Source: a virus | Reading direction: 5' to 3' (one strand) | IMG/VR virus record: IMGVR_UViG_3300012917_000012 | Span: 1 to 23,735 of that record | Length of the DNA stretch: 23,735 nt | Shown here: positions 1-6,754 of the stretch, one piece after another | Layout of the letters: each line of letters starts with the position of its first letter | Position numbering within the stretch: the first letter of the stretch is position 1 | Position numbers and translations under genes: made by a program | The notes under the pieces: model-generated | The model's input: the letters and a program-made list of their open reading frames with translations, nothing else | What the model was told of the DNA's origin: nothing | The model's database searches: none

Positions 1-1132
1 CACCTAAGAAACCCAGTGTTTTCGGATCACACTCTTCCTCACCTTTCCTACGTTGGTCATTTCACCTCAGGCTGATTGGTGATCAGCATCTACAGGTTGC
101 ACCCTGCATGCATCCTTGAGGGGTACCTTGCAAACAGTATCTATCAGCGATACTCCGCTCCGCGATAATTCCGCGGCGGCACGGCACACAAGACTGCCTC
201 ACTTCTGCCACTGAGATTTATTTCCAAGTCAGTTTATTTCCCGGGGACTCCGAGAGGAAACGTTTAGGACTGGCCTCGGTTCCTTTACCAAGCGACTTCG
301 TGTTGTCCGATCTTGCGGAGAACATCTGGTTGCTCTACACCATGTAAAGGTAGACGATTTGAACGTCCTCGGAACCTACACTCCGTCCAAAGAACGATGT
401 GTATCCTACTTGTCTCATACTATACTATGAACACTAGCCTATGAGTACATCCCATAAGTTGTTACGTATGAGACGATTATTCAAAGCTACTCCACGTGAG
501 GCGTGGATGATGCCGCTCTGTGGTTTTTAACGACTCCGTTTGGATCGGAGAGCTTCGTTAAAAGGACTTGTCCGGTCGTCTCCGTGCACAGAGGTACGCA
601 TCCTATTGTCTCCGTTTTTAGCCTCCACAGGTGACATTGCGGGTGGCATCATCAGTTGCGTCTGCCGGGGTTATTAATCGCACTTTCAACCCTTTTGATT
701 GCGCCACACTCTCGATACCTGTCAGTCGAGTAGGACTGGACTCGAACCAGTACAAGTACTGATGTAGCCATTCTATGCTGCTCTTTTAATCCTGCAGCTA
801 AGTGGACTGAGAAGCCTCGGTCTGCTTTCGCACCCATAAGGATACATGTTACGCATGTATGCCGGGTCTCTCCTCACTAGGATGGGTCACCACTCCATCA
901 CCACTCACCCACGTTCCTGGGCTGCGACTTACATGATCTCTCTGTCTGCGCCCACGGATTTGAGACCGTGTTAGTAAACGGGACAGTGCCAAGGATCAGT
1001 AGTATCGGACACGAGGACTTCAGTAGGTCAGAGTTGCACTCGGTACTCTGGTCAGCTTTACCAGAGATTATTACCTATTATTGGCATCACGTCTAAGGTG
1101 AACCTCAGGTCATCTAGCACCTGGCTAGCGCC
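1..1132 (-). ncRNA. Candidate very large structured non-coding RNA (left end outside window)
   Basis: No convincing gene lies in this stretch, in a genome where genes otherwise overlap. It is packed with perfect complementary arms: 71-76/82-87, 160-164/172-176, 250-254/275-279, 334-338/350-354, 412-420/466-474, a nested set 509-513/598-602, 516-522/587-593, 525-533/555-563 and 534-538/546-550, then 668-672/688-692, 711-715/726-730, 842-848/854-860, 881-885/895-899, 1046-1052/1060-1066 and 1106-1110/1119-1123. Leftward reading is favoured by a GAAA (GNRA) tetraloop at 823-832, tRNA-like arms, the direction of neighbouring genes and a possible promoter at 1139-1167. Large phage RNAs of the GOLLD and ROOL classes have this size and genomic setting, and some GOLLD RNAs contain a tRNA. 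Assignment to either class is inference only. Confidence 0.62.
735..798 (-). other. tRNA-like segment (T-arm and D-arm mimics) inside the large RNA
   Basis: Read leftward, 751-747 and 739-735 form a 5-bp stem around the loop TTCGAGT (746-740), which fits the TTCRANY consensus of a tRNA T-loop exactly. A 5-bp stem GCTGC/GCAGC (798-794/781-777) with a 12-base loop lies 25 bases before it, close to the D-arm to T-arm spacing of a tRNA. No acceptor stem pairs with the seven bases after the T-arm, and no good anticodon stem is present; a competing CAGTAC/GTACTG hairpin sits between the arms. It is therefore a tRNA relic or mimic rather than a normal tRNA, or coincidence. Confidence 0.35.
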
Positions 1133-1138
1133 GCGAGT

Positions 1139-1167
1139 GATATATGCGACTAGTGGCAGATTAACAA
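1139..1167 (-). promoter_or_regulatory. Possible sigma70-type promoter for the large RNA
   Basis: Leftward, TTGTTA (1167-1162) is followed after 17 bases by TATATC (1144-1139). Each hexamer matches four of six consensus positions. Transcription would start near 1132, at the edge of the hairpin-rich region and just after the stop of the gene ending at 1169. Position and spacing support it; the hexamers are imperfect. Confidence 0.4.
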
Positions 1168-1168
1168 A

Positions 1169-1414
1169 TTATTTCTTTTTCTGAGGAGGTATCCATTCTG
1201 AAATATTATCCTCAATAGTTTCAACTTTATCTAAGTATTTTGGTACAGCTTCTCGGAAAGCTTGTTTACGCAAATTCCCATTGTGAGGGATACTTGCGAT
1301 AGCTTCTTCAGAAGCTACATCCATTAGATAATCAATCGCCTCCTGTTTGGAGTCGAAGAATTTGGTTTCTTTCTTACTGTTACGTGTACATTCTGCTCGA
1401 AAGATCGCAGCCAT
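1169..1414 (-). CDS. Hypothetical protein, 81 aa
   Basis: Not recognised. The protein is charged and probably alpha-helical (FFDSKQEAIDYLMDVASEEA), with a Lys-rich end (IPPQKKK). Two in-frame ATGs stand at 1420 and 1414; the GGAG just upstream is two bases from the first and eight from the second, so 1414 is preferred. It is isolated between structured element 1437-1697 and the large RNA, and is the last gene of the leftward SSB run. Low complexity is not evident, and the ribosome binding site makes it likely to be real. Confidence 0.6.
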   Translation of the reverse strand: MAAIFRAECTRNSKKETKFFDSKQEAIDYLMDVASEEAIASIPHNGNLRKQAFREAVPKYLDKVETIEDNISEWIPPQKKK

Positions 1415-1436
1415 CTTCATTACTCCAAGTTAACTG

Positions 1437-1697
1437 GCAAATTGCCTAACTATAAATAATAAATGCCTGAAGCGGAGTGCTAAATTTCCGATCTCTTCAC
1501 CTTGTAAGGTTACTCACCCATCAAATGGCGTGTGAGGAAGCTGTTCTCACCTCATCAGGCATTTACAAATTATGCCCGCCGCGCGCTAATCAGAGGAATT
1601 TAACCTCTTGCCGCGGGCTCTACCAGGTTCTTTGTAATGCTGGCAGGAGATACCTAACTAGATGAGTAGTTAGGCAACACTTAATCTAACGATTAAG
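1437..1697 (-). ncRNA. Structured RNA element between genes (element B)
   Basis: About 270 bases without a gene carry a chain of perfect helices: a 10-bp closing stem 1461-1470/1555-1564 enclosing GTGAG/CTCAC (1532-1536/1546-1550); GCCCGC/GCGGGC (1574-1579/1613-1618) enclosing AGAGG/CCTCT (1592-1596/1604-1608); CCAG/CTGG (1623-1626/1640-1643); CCTAACTA/TAGTTAGG (1653-1660/1667-1674); and CTTAATC/GATTAAG (1680-1686/1691-1697), which overlaps the stop codon of the upstream gene. Read leftward it precedes the gene starting at 1414, so it could be a long 5' leader, a riboswitch-like element or a separate small RNA. No known family was recognised. Confidence 0.6.
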
Positions 1698-1965
1698 CAA
1701 CAAGATCCGTTATGACTGCTTCAGGACGCGGTGTAGCAATACGCTTGATCGCCTTAAGGACGAGGTAATCGTCCCCATCACGATCATTCTTGGCTGCCTG
1801 AGCTGCCTTCTTAGTTGCAGCCTCCAGATCATTTGTCAAGCTGCCAGAATCCACACAGCTGGTGAAGTAAACAGGCTTCGTGAAATCAATGGTCATATTA
1901 ATCTCCTCTTCTTTATCAAAAGCAAAATCGTCGTCATCCCAAAAGGTTTCTGAATTAACTCCCAT
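1693..1965 (-). CDS. Hypothetical acidic protein, 90 aa, with a second in-frame start
   Basis: Not recognised. The first 23 residues are very acidic (FWDDDDFAFDKEEE) and are followed by MTIDFTKPVYFTS and an Ala/Lys-rich helix. A strong AGAGGAGG precedes the ATG at 1965 by six bases. A second strong site, GAGGAGAT, sits before the in-frame ATG at 1896 and would give a 67-residue form without the acidic leader. Either both forms are made or the shorter one is the main product. The stop codon lies in the last hairpin of element B. Confidence 0.65.
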   Translation of the reverse strand: MGVNSETFWDDDDFAFDKEEEINMTIDFTKPVYFTSCVDSGSLTNDLEAATKKAAQAAKNDRDGDDYLVLKAIKRIATPRPEAVITDLVA

Positions 1966-1982
1966 GGATGACCTCCTCTAAT

Positions 1983-2285
1983 TTAACTTGAGGCTTGCTC
2001 CGAAACAGTCGGAGGAATTTCCTCAATAATGATTGCGGGAAACGGATACCGGGCAACAGCCGCGGACCTCCAGATCGTCACATCCAGCTTACCACGCTGT
2101 GCATGACTAGTTGCTGATGCAATAGCTTCAGCACGAGTCTTAAAACGATTGCCGCAATAGCCGTCCATCCACTCTTCTGTAATAGGTGTAGACATTGGTC
2201 TTGTCTCCTTTATTTTTATACCTGGTTCCCAGGTAAAGTCTTCCCACGTAAGTGGGCGATAGGGGTTGTTTCTTAACATAAACAT
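1983..2285 (-). CDS. Hypothetical protein, 100 aa, alternative start at 2195
   Basis: Not recognised. The frame opens two bases after the SSB stop (ATG at 2285), giving MFMLRNNPYRPLTWEDFTWE and so on. A much better ribosome site, AAAGGAGA, precedes an in-frame ATG at 2195, which would give a 70-residue protein beginning MSTPITEEWMDGYCG. The C-terminal part (residues about 50-90) reads like a small alpha-beta domain (FKTRAEAIASATSHAQ, then TIWRSAAVARYPFPAIIIEE). The downstream gene shows the same pattern of a long form and a well-supported internal start. Confidence 0.55.
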   Translation of the reverse strand: MFMLRNNPYRPLTWEDFTWEPGIKIKETRPMSTPITEEWMDGYCGNRFKTRAEAIASATSHAQRGKLDVTIWRSAAVARYPFPAIIIEEIPPTVSEQASS

Positions 2286-2286
2286 A

Positions 2287-2769
2287 TTAGAAATTGTAAT
2301 CACCTTTAGGTGCTTCTTTCAACCCAAAGATAGCTTCTCTTTCAGCGGGTTCTGCGAAGTCTTTTATCTCCCAAGGAATTAAATTATCAATTCTCACTGA
2401 CTCCCATCTGGCACCAATACCTTTGCCACCACCAGGAGACATAAATGGATAAATTAATAGTTTGATTGTAACTTCGGAACCATTACCAATACTATCGGAG
2501 ATAGGTACTCCATTTGAGTTAAGTACTGTAGGATTTGCGAAGGTAACTGGTAAACCTCTCATAATTTTTGTCATGGGACGTTTAAAAGACATAAAGGGAC
2601 CATCATCATCTTTCTTCAGAGTATTCTTAAGTCCTCTCGCCTTAAGTTCCATAATTTTTATTAAAGATTTATCATCGGGATAAAGATCTGTCTTCCAGTC
2701 TCCGAATTGATTAGGTGAATTGGTTTTACACCACTTACACTTACCACTTAAATAAACGTATTCAGTCAC
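2287..2769 (-). CDS. Single-stranded DNA-binding protein, T7 gp2.5-like
   Basis: Recognised from the pattern of podovirus SSBs: a first beta strand YVYLSGKCKW, then FGDWKTDLYPDD, a helix GLKNTLKKDDDGPFMSFKRP (residues about 45-64), the central block NSNGVPISDSIGNGSEVTIK and GKGIGARWESVRIDNLIPWE near residue 130. The protein should coat unwound DNA and coordinate the helicase and polymerase. At 160 residues it is shorter than T7 gp2.5 (232), and the end (APKGDYNF) lacks the long acidic tail of gp2.5. The start is GTG at 2769, overlapping the stop of the 56-residue gene by eight bases; the longer ATG frame from 2859 reads only out-of-frame sequence of that gene. Confidence 0.8.
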   Translation of the reverse strand: MTEYVYLSGKCKWCKTNSPNQFGDWKTDLYPDDKSLIKIMELKARGLKNTLKKDDDGPFMSFKRPMTKIMRGLPVTFANPTVLNSNGVPISDSIGNGSEVTIKLLIYPFMSPGGGKGIGARWESVRIDNLIPWEIKDFAEPAEREAIFGLKEAPKGDYNF

Positions 2770-2932
2770 TGGTAGTACTAACAATCTCCGGATCAATTGC
2801 TTCTGGATACATCCGGGTAAATTCTGCCATAGCCAAATCCTGTATCTTTGGCATCTCATCTTCTTTGGTCTCCACAGTCACAGTAGCAAACTCTGGTACC
2901 ATATATTCAAATTCAAATATATATGTTTTCAT
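2762..2932 (-). CDS. Small hypothetical protein, 56 aa, between polymerase and SSB
   Basis: Not recognised. It begins MKTYIFEFEYMVPEFATVTV, a likely beta hairpin, continues with an acidic helix (TKEDEMPKIQDLAMAEFTRM) and ends VSTTSD. Its ATG overlaps the previous stop as ATGA, and its end overlaps the GTG of SSB. The chain of overlaps with polymerase and SSB suggests coupled translation and a role connected to replication, but no function can be assigned. Confidence 0.6.
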   Translation of the reverse strand: MKTYIFEFEYMVPEFATVTVETKEDEMPKIQDLAMAEFTRMYPEAIDPEIVSTTSD

Positions 2933-3066
2933 TTGTATTTATTGGACTCCCAATATAATTCATACAATCTTTGAGGATTAGCTCCATAATGTTGTACGTA
3001 ATCTTCTAATATTCTTAATTTCTTTAGATCGTGTTTAAATGTTATTCTCATATCTTCGTAATACAT
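2929..3066 (-). CDS. Small hypothetical protein, 45 aa, coupled to the polymerase
   Basis: Not recognised. The sequence (MYYEDMRITFKHDLKKLRIL, ending LYWESNKYK) is charged and helical. The ATG shares one base with the polymerase stop (TAATG) and its TGA is part of an ATGA overlap with the next gene, so all three are probably translated by re-initiating ribosomes. It is too short for domain assignment. Confidence 0.55.
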   Translation of the reverse strand: MYYEDMRITFKHDLKKLRILEDYVQHYGANPQRLYELYWESNKYK

Positions 3067-5000
3067 TAATGGGTCACTTTCCAATTACTCCCTATTGTCC
3101 ACATTCGTGGATCATTGTGGTTCTCTCCATAGCTACCTGCTAATGGACACTTTAGTTTAAGTTCTACTCCTGTTTCTACTAGTGATTGACATTTTATTTC
3201 TGCTACTTGATGAGCAATCATCAAATCATTCGGTGTCTCTGTTTGCCACTCATCGTGTACGAAGTTAACTAGTTTAATAGCATACTCCTTGGGAAAGATT
3301 AAGTCAATCTTTTTCTTCCAACTTAATCTTGCTTTAGACATTATTATTTTTTCTCCCGACTGAAGATACCCAGACATAACCAAATGCCTTCTCTCGCCCA
3401 CGTCCATTCCAGGTATATTAATACGTCGTCCATCCAATCCTGTAAACCAGCCTCTACGAGCATCCCTCGGAATGGTAGTTCTTTTAAGGTAGTCGAGGCC
3501 GGTGTAACGCTCCATAAGTTTCGCAAGAGCATTTTCCGTCTGTGTTCGTTCACATCCAAGAATTTCAGAAAGTTTTCCAATTCCCGCGCCGAATAAAAAC
3601 GCATAGATGAAGCTTTTGGCAGCTGCTCTACTTCTACATATACTACCCAATATTCGCTGGTTGAGGGAGTGAGGGTCTGACTTATCTTCTTTCCGTCCTC
3701 TGACCAAGGCATTAGTAAACTCCTCATCGTCGATGTAGTGAGCAAAGATCCTAAGTTGAATTCCTTCTGCATCGACTCCCACTAACAATCTATTCTTGGG
3801 AGCAATGAATAAGGAACGCATCTCAGAACCAAGTAACTTAACCCTCCCATCTAAATAATGGCTATTAGGAATATTAGCCATGTTAGGCTTCTGATGGGCC
3901 ATCCTATGAGTCCAAGCTCCGATCGATAAAAACTGACCGTGGATACGACCCTCGGAGCTTACGAGGCCCAACCATTCCGTCAGTGTTCGTCGTCTGGACT
4001 CAAGTAGGATGCGTTTAGCCAGGGCACGTGCTGGCGCAGGAGCAGTAAAAGGTAAAGTACTTAAGTTTTCTTCGTTGATCTTCCACCCCGTCCTTTGTAA
4101 CGCCTCAAGCCTGCTTGGGAGAGTCTGTCGTTGGCGGAGGGCCTCAATGTGTGCTTTGGTTTTGACTGTTGGTTTCCAGCCAGCACTATTAAGTGTGAAA
4201 ATAATTTGTTTATGAGAACTAGGGTTGAAGTATCGGTATTCACATCTACAGAAAGAACCTCCGTTGTACTCCGATAGATCGCCACTTTTAATCCATCGGA
4301 AGTCCGATCTATTAAGAGTCCCATATTGGGTGACTCGTGGAGTGATTTCACGAATACAGTGCAAGCGAGGAGGAAAGGATCTTCCGATGTCATCATCTAG
4401 TTCCTTTAGTTCCTTGGTTACTTTCTCTAGAAGAGAAGTACACTTACCAGTGGCAAACCCAAAGCCAGTATTACTAAGCTCCAGGCAATCAGAGTAAAAC
4501 TCTTGTTCCGTGTTGATTGCGGACTTATTGCAGCTATGCTTAATGTAGCTACTGAACAGAGCATTGTAGACCAGTAAACAAAGTCGAACATCTGTTGCAC
4601 AGCGATCCTCCAGTTCTTGAGAGTATTTAGACCAGTCGGAGAATAAGTTCTTAGGAAAGTTTAGTTCTTCTCCGTAAGACTCTAGAGAGTGTCCTCCTTG
4701 TCGGGAGTAGTTGTTGAGCTTGCTAACCACAAGAGTATCAATACACCGATCACTTGTATAAGAAGATAGATTAAAATGAAGGAGATTAGAAAGGACGGGA
4801 AAATCATAACCGATAACATTGTGGCCAATCCATAGAGACACGCACTTACTAAAAACCAGAAACTTTTCTTTCTCCACGGGATCATCACTGACTCTCCTAA
4901 ATGTATATAGTTCACCAGTGTCGATATCTAGACAACAAATAACCCAGATCTTCGTGGGATTATCTTTACCATTAGCTTCAATATCAATAACTACTCGCAA
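3066..5000 (-). CDS. DNA polymerase, family A, with 3'-5' exonuclease (T7 gp5-like)
   Basis: This is the replicative polymerase. The N-terminal DnaQ-type proofreading domain shows Exo I DIE (D6, E8), Exo II GHNVIGYD (N61, D66) and a likely Exo III CATD (D137), where the usual Tyr four residues before the Asp is Arg133. The polymerase domain has motif A GVDAEGIQLR (D410), motif B R458-xxx-K462-xxx-Y466 in RAAAKSFIYAFLFGAG and motif C VHDE (D583). T7 polymerase also has Tyr at the Y466 position. At 644 residues it is somewhat shorter than T7 gp5 (704). The frame is closed by a stop directly upstream, so the only ordinary start is TTG at 5000, overlapping the preceding gene by ten bases with no clear Shine-Dalgarno site. 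Confidence 0.95.
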   Translation of the reverse strand: MRVVIDIEANGKDNPTKIWVICCLDIDTGELYTFRRVSDDPVEKEKFLVFSKCVSLWIGHNVIGYDFPVLSNLLHFNLSSYTSDRCIDTLVVSKLNNYSRQGGHSLESYGEELNFPKNLFSDWSKYSQELEDRCATDVRLCLLVYNALFSSYIKHSCNKSAINTEQEFYSDCLELSNTGFGFATGKCTSLLEKVTKELKELDDDIGRSFPPRLHCIREITPRVTQYGTLNRSDFRWIKSGDLSEYNGGSFCRCEYRYFNPSSHKQIIFTLNSAGWKPTVKTKAHIEALRQRQTLPSRLEALQRTGWKINEENLSTLPFTAPAPARALAKRILLESRRRTLTEWLGLVSSEGRIHGQFLSIGAWTHRMAHQKPNMANIPNSHYLDGRVKLLGSEMRSLFIAPKNRLLVGVDAEGIQLRIFAHYIDDEEFTNALVRGRKEDKSDPHSLNQRILGSICRSRAAAKSFIYAFLFGAGIGKLSEILGCERTQTENALAKLMERYTGLDYLKRTTIPRDARRGWFTGLDGRRINIPGMDVGERRHLVMSGYLQSGEKIIMSKARLSWKKKIDLIFPKEYAIKLVNFVHDEWQTETPNDLMIAHQVAEIKCQSLVETGVELKLKCPLAGSYGENHNDPRMWTIGSNWKVTH

Positions 5001-5353
5001 CTATTAATACTTTGTTTTAGAATTCTTATAACATCTTCTTTAGTTCTGGATTGCTCATCATTCCAAGCAGATATCGCCCATTCATCCCAATGTTTAAAAG
5101 AATTTGTCTTAAACCAATCTGTTTCTTTTGCTATTTCATCAAATACAATGTTTAACGATTTAATGTATTCAGAAACATCAGGGAAGTTTTTACTAAGTAC
5201 CTCTTCTTGAGTAAATACATGTAAATGATTAAAGGATACCATTCTAATAGTATGTAATAGACAGTAACCAGTTAGTTCATTTCCAATGCCTTTAACCCAT
5301 CCTTTAGTTTCTATCATTTCTAAAGTCTTAATTAAAATCTCTTTAGCTAACAT
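4991..5353 (-). CDS. DUF6197-like protein, 120 aa
   Basis: The pattern resembles the DUF6197 family: an N-terminal helix with KGWVKG, the segment GYCLLHTIRM, and a C-terminal AWNDEQSRTKEDVIRILKQS that fits the family's 'WND-x-x-RT-x-x-D/E-V' signature. The biochemical role of the family is not known to me. The ribosome site AAAGGAA lies six bases before the ATG. The end overlaps the TTG start of the polymerase, so reading through this gene may bring ribosomes to the polymerase start. Confidence 0.6.
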   Translation of the reverse strand: MLAKEILIKTLEMIETKGWVKGIGNELTGYCLLHTIRMVSFNHLHVFTQEEVLSKNFPDVSEYIKSLNIVFDEIAKETDWFKTNSFKHWDEWAISAWNDEQSRTKEDVIRILKQSINSCE

Positions 5354-5383
5354 AATTAATTCCTTTAATATTACGCCTCTTGA

Positions 5384-5530
5384 TTAAGACGGTAGACTTA
5401 CATAAGTTTCAGTATCTATAGCTTCCCATACTTTAGAACCTTCTTCTAGAAGTTCTTTAGCAGTTCTCTTATGAGAAGTTCTAGATAAGATATACTGTTG
5501 TAAAAATACTTGTTTATCTAAATAAGACAT
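5384..5530 (-). CDS. Small hypothetical protein, 48 aa, first gene of the polymerase operon
   Basis: Not recognised. The sequence MSYLDKQVFLQQYILSRTSH followed by KRTAKELLEEGSKVWEAI is helical. A clean AGGAG stands ten bases before the ATG, and the promoter at 5587-5615 places its transcript start about 50 bases upstream. It is therefore the first gene of the unit that contains the DUF6197-like protein, polymerase and SSB. Confidence 0.6.
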   Translation of the reverse strand: MSYLDKQVFLQQYILSRTSHKRTAKELLEEGSKVWEAIDTETYVSLPS

Positions 5531-5586
5531 TAAATAATAACTCCTAATATTTATGAACTAATACTATTCATGAAGGCCGTCTCTCT

Positions 5587-5615
5587 TACATACGGTAATT
5601 AAAACATCTTGTCAA
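5587..5615 (-). promoter_or_regulatory. Sigma70-type promoter for the polymerase operon
   Basis: A perfect leftward TTGACA (5615-5610) is followed after 17 bases by TATGTA (5592-5587), a weak -10. Transcription would begin near 5580 and give a leader of about 50 bases before the 48-residue gene. It falls in the only gap between the primase-side genes and the polymerase-side genes. Confidence 0.65.
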
Positions 5616-5627
5616 GCATTATTTTAA

Positions 5628-5771
5628 CTATTTATGTATTATTTGTAAATATAATTTCTTTTCTTTTACCCAAGCTGTTTCTGTTGCATATAGATGCTTC
5701 TTTTTGAAGTTATTCTTCAATATTAACATCAGTTTCCAATCATCAACATCATATGGTCCCAGGATACTCAT
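5628..5771 (-). CDS. Small hypothetical protein, 47 aa
   Basis: Not recognised. MSILGPYDVDDWKLMLILKN is followed by a Lys-rich stretch (NFKKKHLYATETAWVKEKKL). It overlaps the end of the 111-residue gene by 23 bases in another frame and ends just before the polymerase-operon promoter. No strong Shine-Dalgarno site is visible, so support is the protein-like composition and position. Confidence 0.4.
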   Translation of the reverse strand: MSILGPYDVDDWKLMLILKNNFKKKHLYATETAWVKEKKLYLQIIHK

Positions 5772-6084
5772 CCACAATCTCTACTAATTTAAATTTAATA
5801 CAAAATTCTTTAGCGAATACATATTGGACAATATCTTGTACGCCACTAAATTGAAAATGTTCTACTAATTCAACACAATGTTCATGGTTTACAATCTTAG
5901 TGAAGGCTTGTAAGTATATTGGATTTCTAAATTTATCTCTTTCGATACAAACAAATTTACAAAGTCTATTCATAGGTGTTAACCAGTCTTCGTGTTTATC
6001 CGCTCGGTCTACGTCGCTTAGTGGAATGACGTTGGATTGGTTTTCTGAGTTCTCCAACTCTTCCCCCTTTTCGTTCAATTTCAT
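5749..6084 (-). CDS. Hypothetical protein, 111 aa
   Basis: Not recognised. An acidic, disordered-looking start (residues 1-30) leads to NRLCKFVCIERDKFRNPIYL and a mixed hydrophobic C-terminal half with HCVELVEHFQFSGVQDIVQY. GGAG lies seven bases before the ATG. It overlaps the previous gene by 89 bases in another frame, a long overlap even for this genome, and the next gene by 23. Confidence 0.6.
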   Translation of the reverse strand: MKLNEKGEELENSENQSNVIPLSDVDRADKHEDWLTPMNRLCKFVCIERDKFRNPIYLQAFTKIVNHEHCVELVEHFQFSGVQDIVQYVFAKEFCIKFKLVEIVDEYPGTI

Positions 6085-6214
6085 TATTTATCTCCATTAC
6101 TATATCATATGCTCTCGTATAATTTAACATATCGCTCAATGCCCCGTTTGGGTAACAAATTAACCACATCCCCGGAAACTTTGAGCTTTCTGTTAGGATA
6201 TGTCTATTAGACAT
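5996..6214 (-). CDS. Hypothetical protein, 72 aa
   Basis: Not recognised. The core FPGMWLICYPNGALSDMLNY followed by TRAYDIVMEINNEIERKGG looks like a small folded domain. The last 20 residues (KPIQRHSTKRRRPSG) are very basic and lie in the overlap with the next gene. GGAGG nine bases before the ATG supports the start. It overlaps the preceding GTG-started gene by eight bases. Confidence 0.6.
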   Translation of the reverse strand: MSNRHILTESSKFPGMWLICYPNGALSDMLNYTRAYDIVMEINNEIERKGGRVGELRKPIQRHSTKRRRPSG

Positions 6215-6383
6215 CTTGCATATCCTCCATAAATCCCAAGCTTATAATTCGACAAAGATGTCTGAATTCACTGTCTTCCATTGTTGCAATCATTTTGATT
6301 ACATGAAAAGCAGGTTGAGTTATATCTCCGTTGGAATTCATGTGAATGCGTGCAGTTTCAACAATCTGTCTTAGCTTGTTCAC
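6207..6383 (-). CDS. Small hypothetical protein, 58 aa, GTG start
   Basis: Not recognised. The protein (MNKLRQIVETARIHMNSNGD, ending GFMEDMQDV) is probably all helical. The GTG start overlaps the preceding stop as GTGA and has an AGGAG six bases upstream. No ATG start gives a better frame. Confidence 0.6.
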   Translation of the reverse strand: MNKLRQIVETARIHMNSNGDITQPAFHVIKMIATMEDSEFRHLCRIISLGFMEDMQDV

Positions 6384-6754
6384 TCTAATCTCCTAAGTTC
6401 TTCATATTTCTGTTTCTTCTGCCACTCTTCGAATTCATGAAACAGTTTTGTATGGGCAGGGGATATTGTAGCCCCGGCAGATACAGGGTGTAAAATAATA
6501 TTTGCACCACCAGATATTTTCACGTGGCATTTCGTTTTGAGATGGCACGATCGGTGGATTTTTCCGTGTGTCCGGAATTTCCGGTGGTGGTGGGAGATTA
6601 CGGGGATTTCGGATTGCTGTTGCGTTCCTATCAGAGTTTGAATGATTGTTTCCAACCAGTTCGTTTCGTATTTCTTTAATGGCTGCGCATAAGCAGTGGT
6701 CGCAGCCATCATAACAAATAAGCCAAGGGTAAGAACCGCAAAAGTATGTTTCAT
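6380..6754 (-). CDS. Small exported protein with signal peptide, 124 aa
   Basis: The first 23 residues are a signal peptide: MKHTF, a hydrophobic core AVLTLGLFVMMAATT, and a cleavage-type AYA before Gln24. The mature part contains a His-rich segment (ISHHHRKFRTHGKIHRSCHL), two Cys and a charged helical end (EFEEWQKKQKYEELRRLE). It is made inside the replication run, so its function should be in the periplasm or membrane rather than replication; a role in entry, exclusion or envelope modification is only a guess. ATG overlaps the previous stop as ATGA. The overlapping 136-residue frame from 6845 is a shadow. Confidence 0.6.
   Translation of the reverse strand: MKHTFAVLTLGLFVMMAATTAYAQPLKKYETNWLETIIQTLIGTQQQSEIPVISHHHRKFRTHGKIHRSCHLKTKCHVKISGGANIILHPVSAGATISPAHTKLFHEFEEWQKKQKYEELRRLE

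Noticed and set aside
735-810. A normal tRNA gene on the minus strand
   Set aside because: The T-arm is excellent, but no 7-bp acceptor stem and no 5-bp anticodon stem can be formed, so it is listed only as tRNA-like.
652-837. Leftward 61-aa frame inside the large RNA
   Set aside because: No ribosome site, and the sequence coincides with tRNA-like and hairpin structures; the composition is not protein-like.
2770-2859. ATG-started extension of SSB by 30 residues
   Set aside because: These codons shadow the 56-aa gene and read like random sequence; homologous SSBs begin close to the GTG at 2769.
3344-4915. Several frames of 70-142 aa overlapping the polymerase, including a hydrophobic 77-aa frame at 4682-4915
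   Set aside because: All lie inside the well-supported polymerase gene in other frames; the hydrophobic frame is a by-product of the antiparallel codon pattern.
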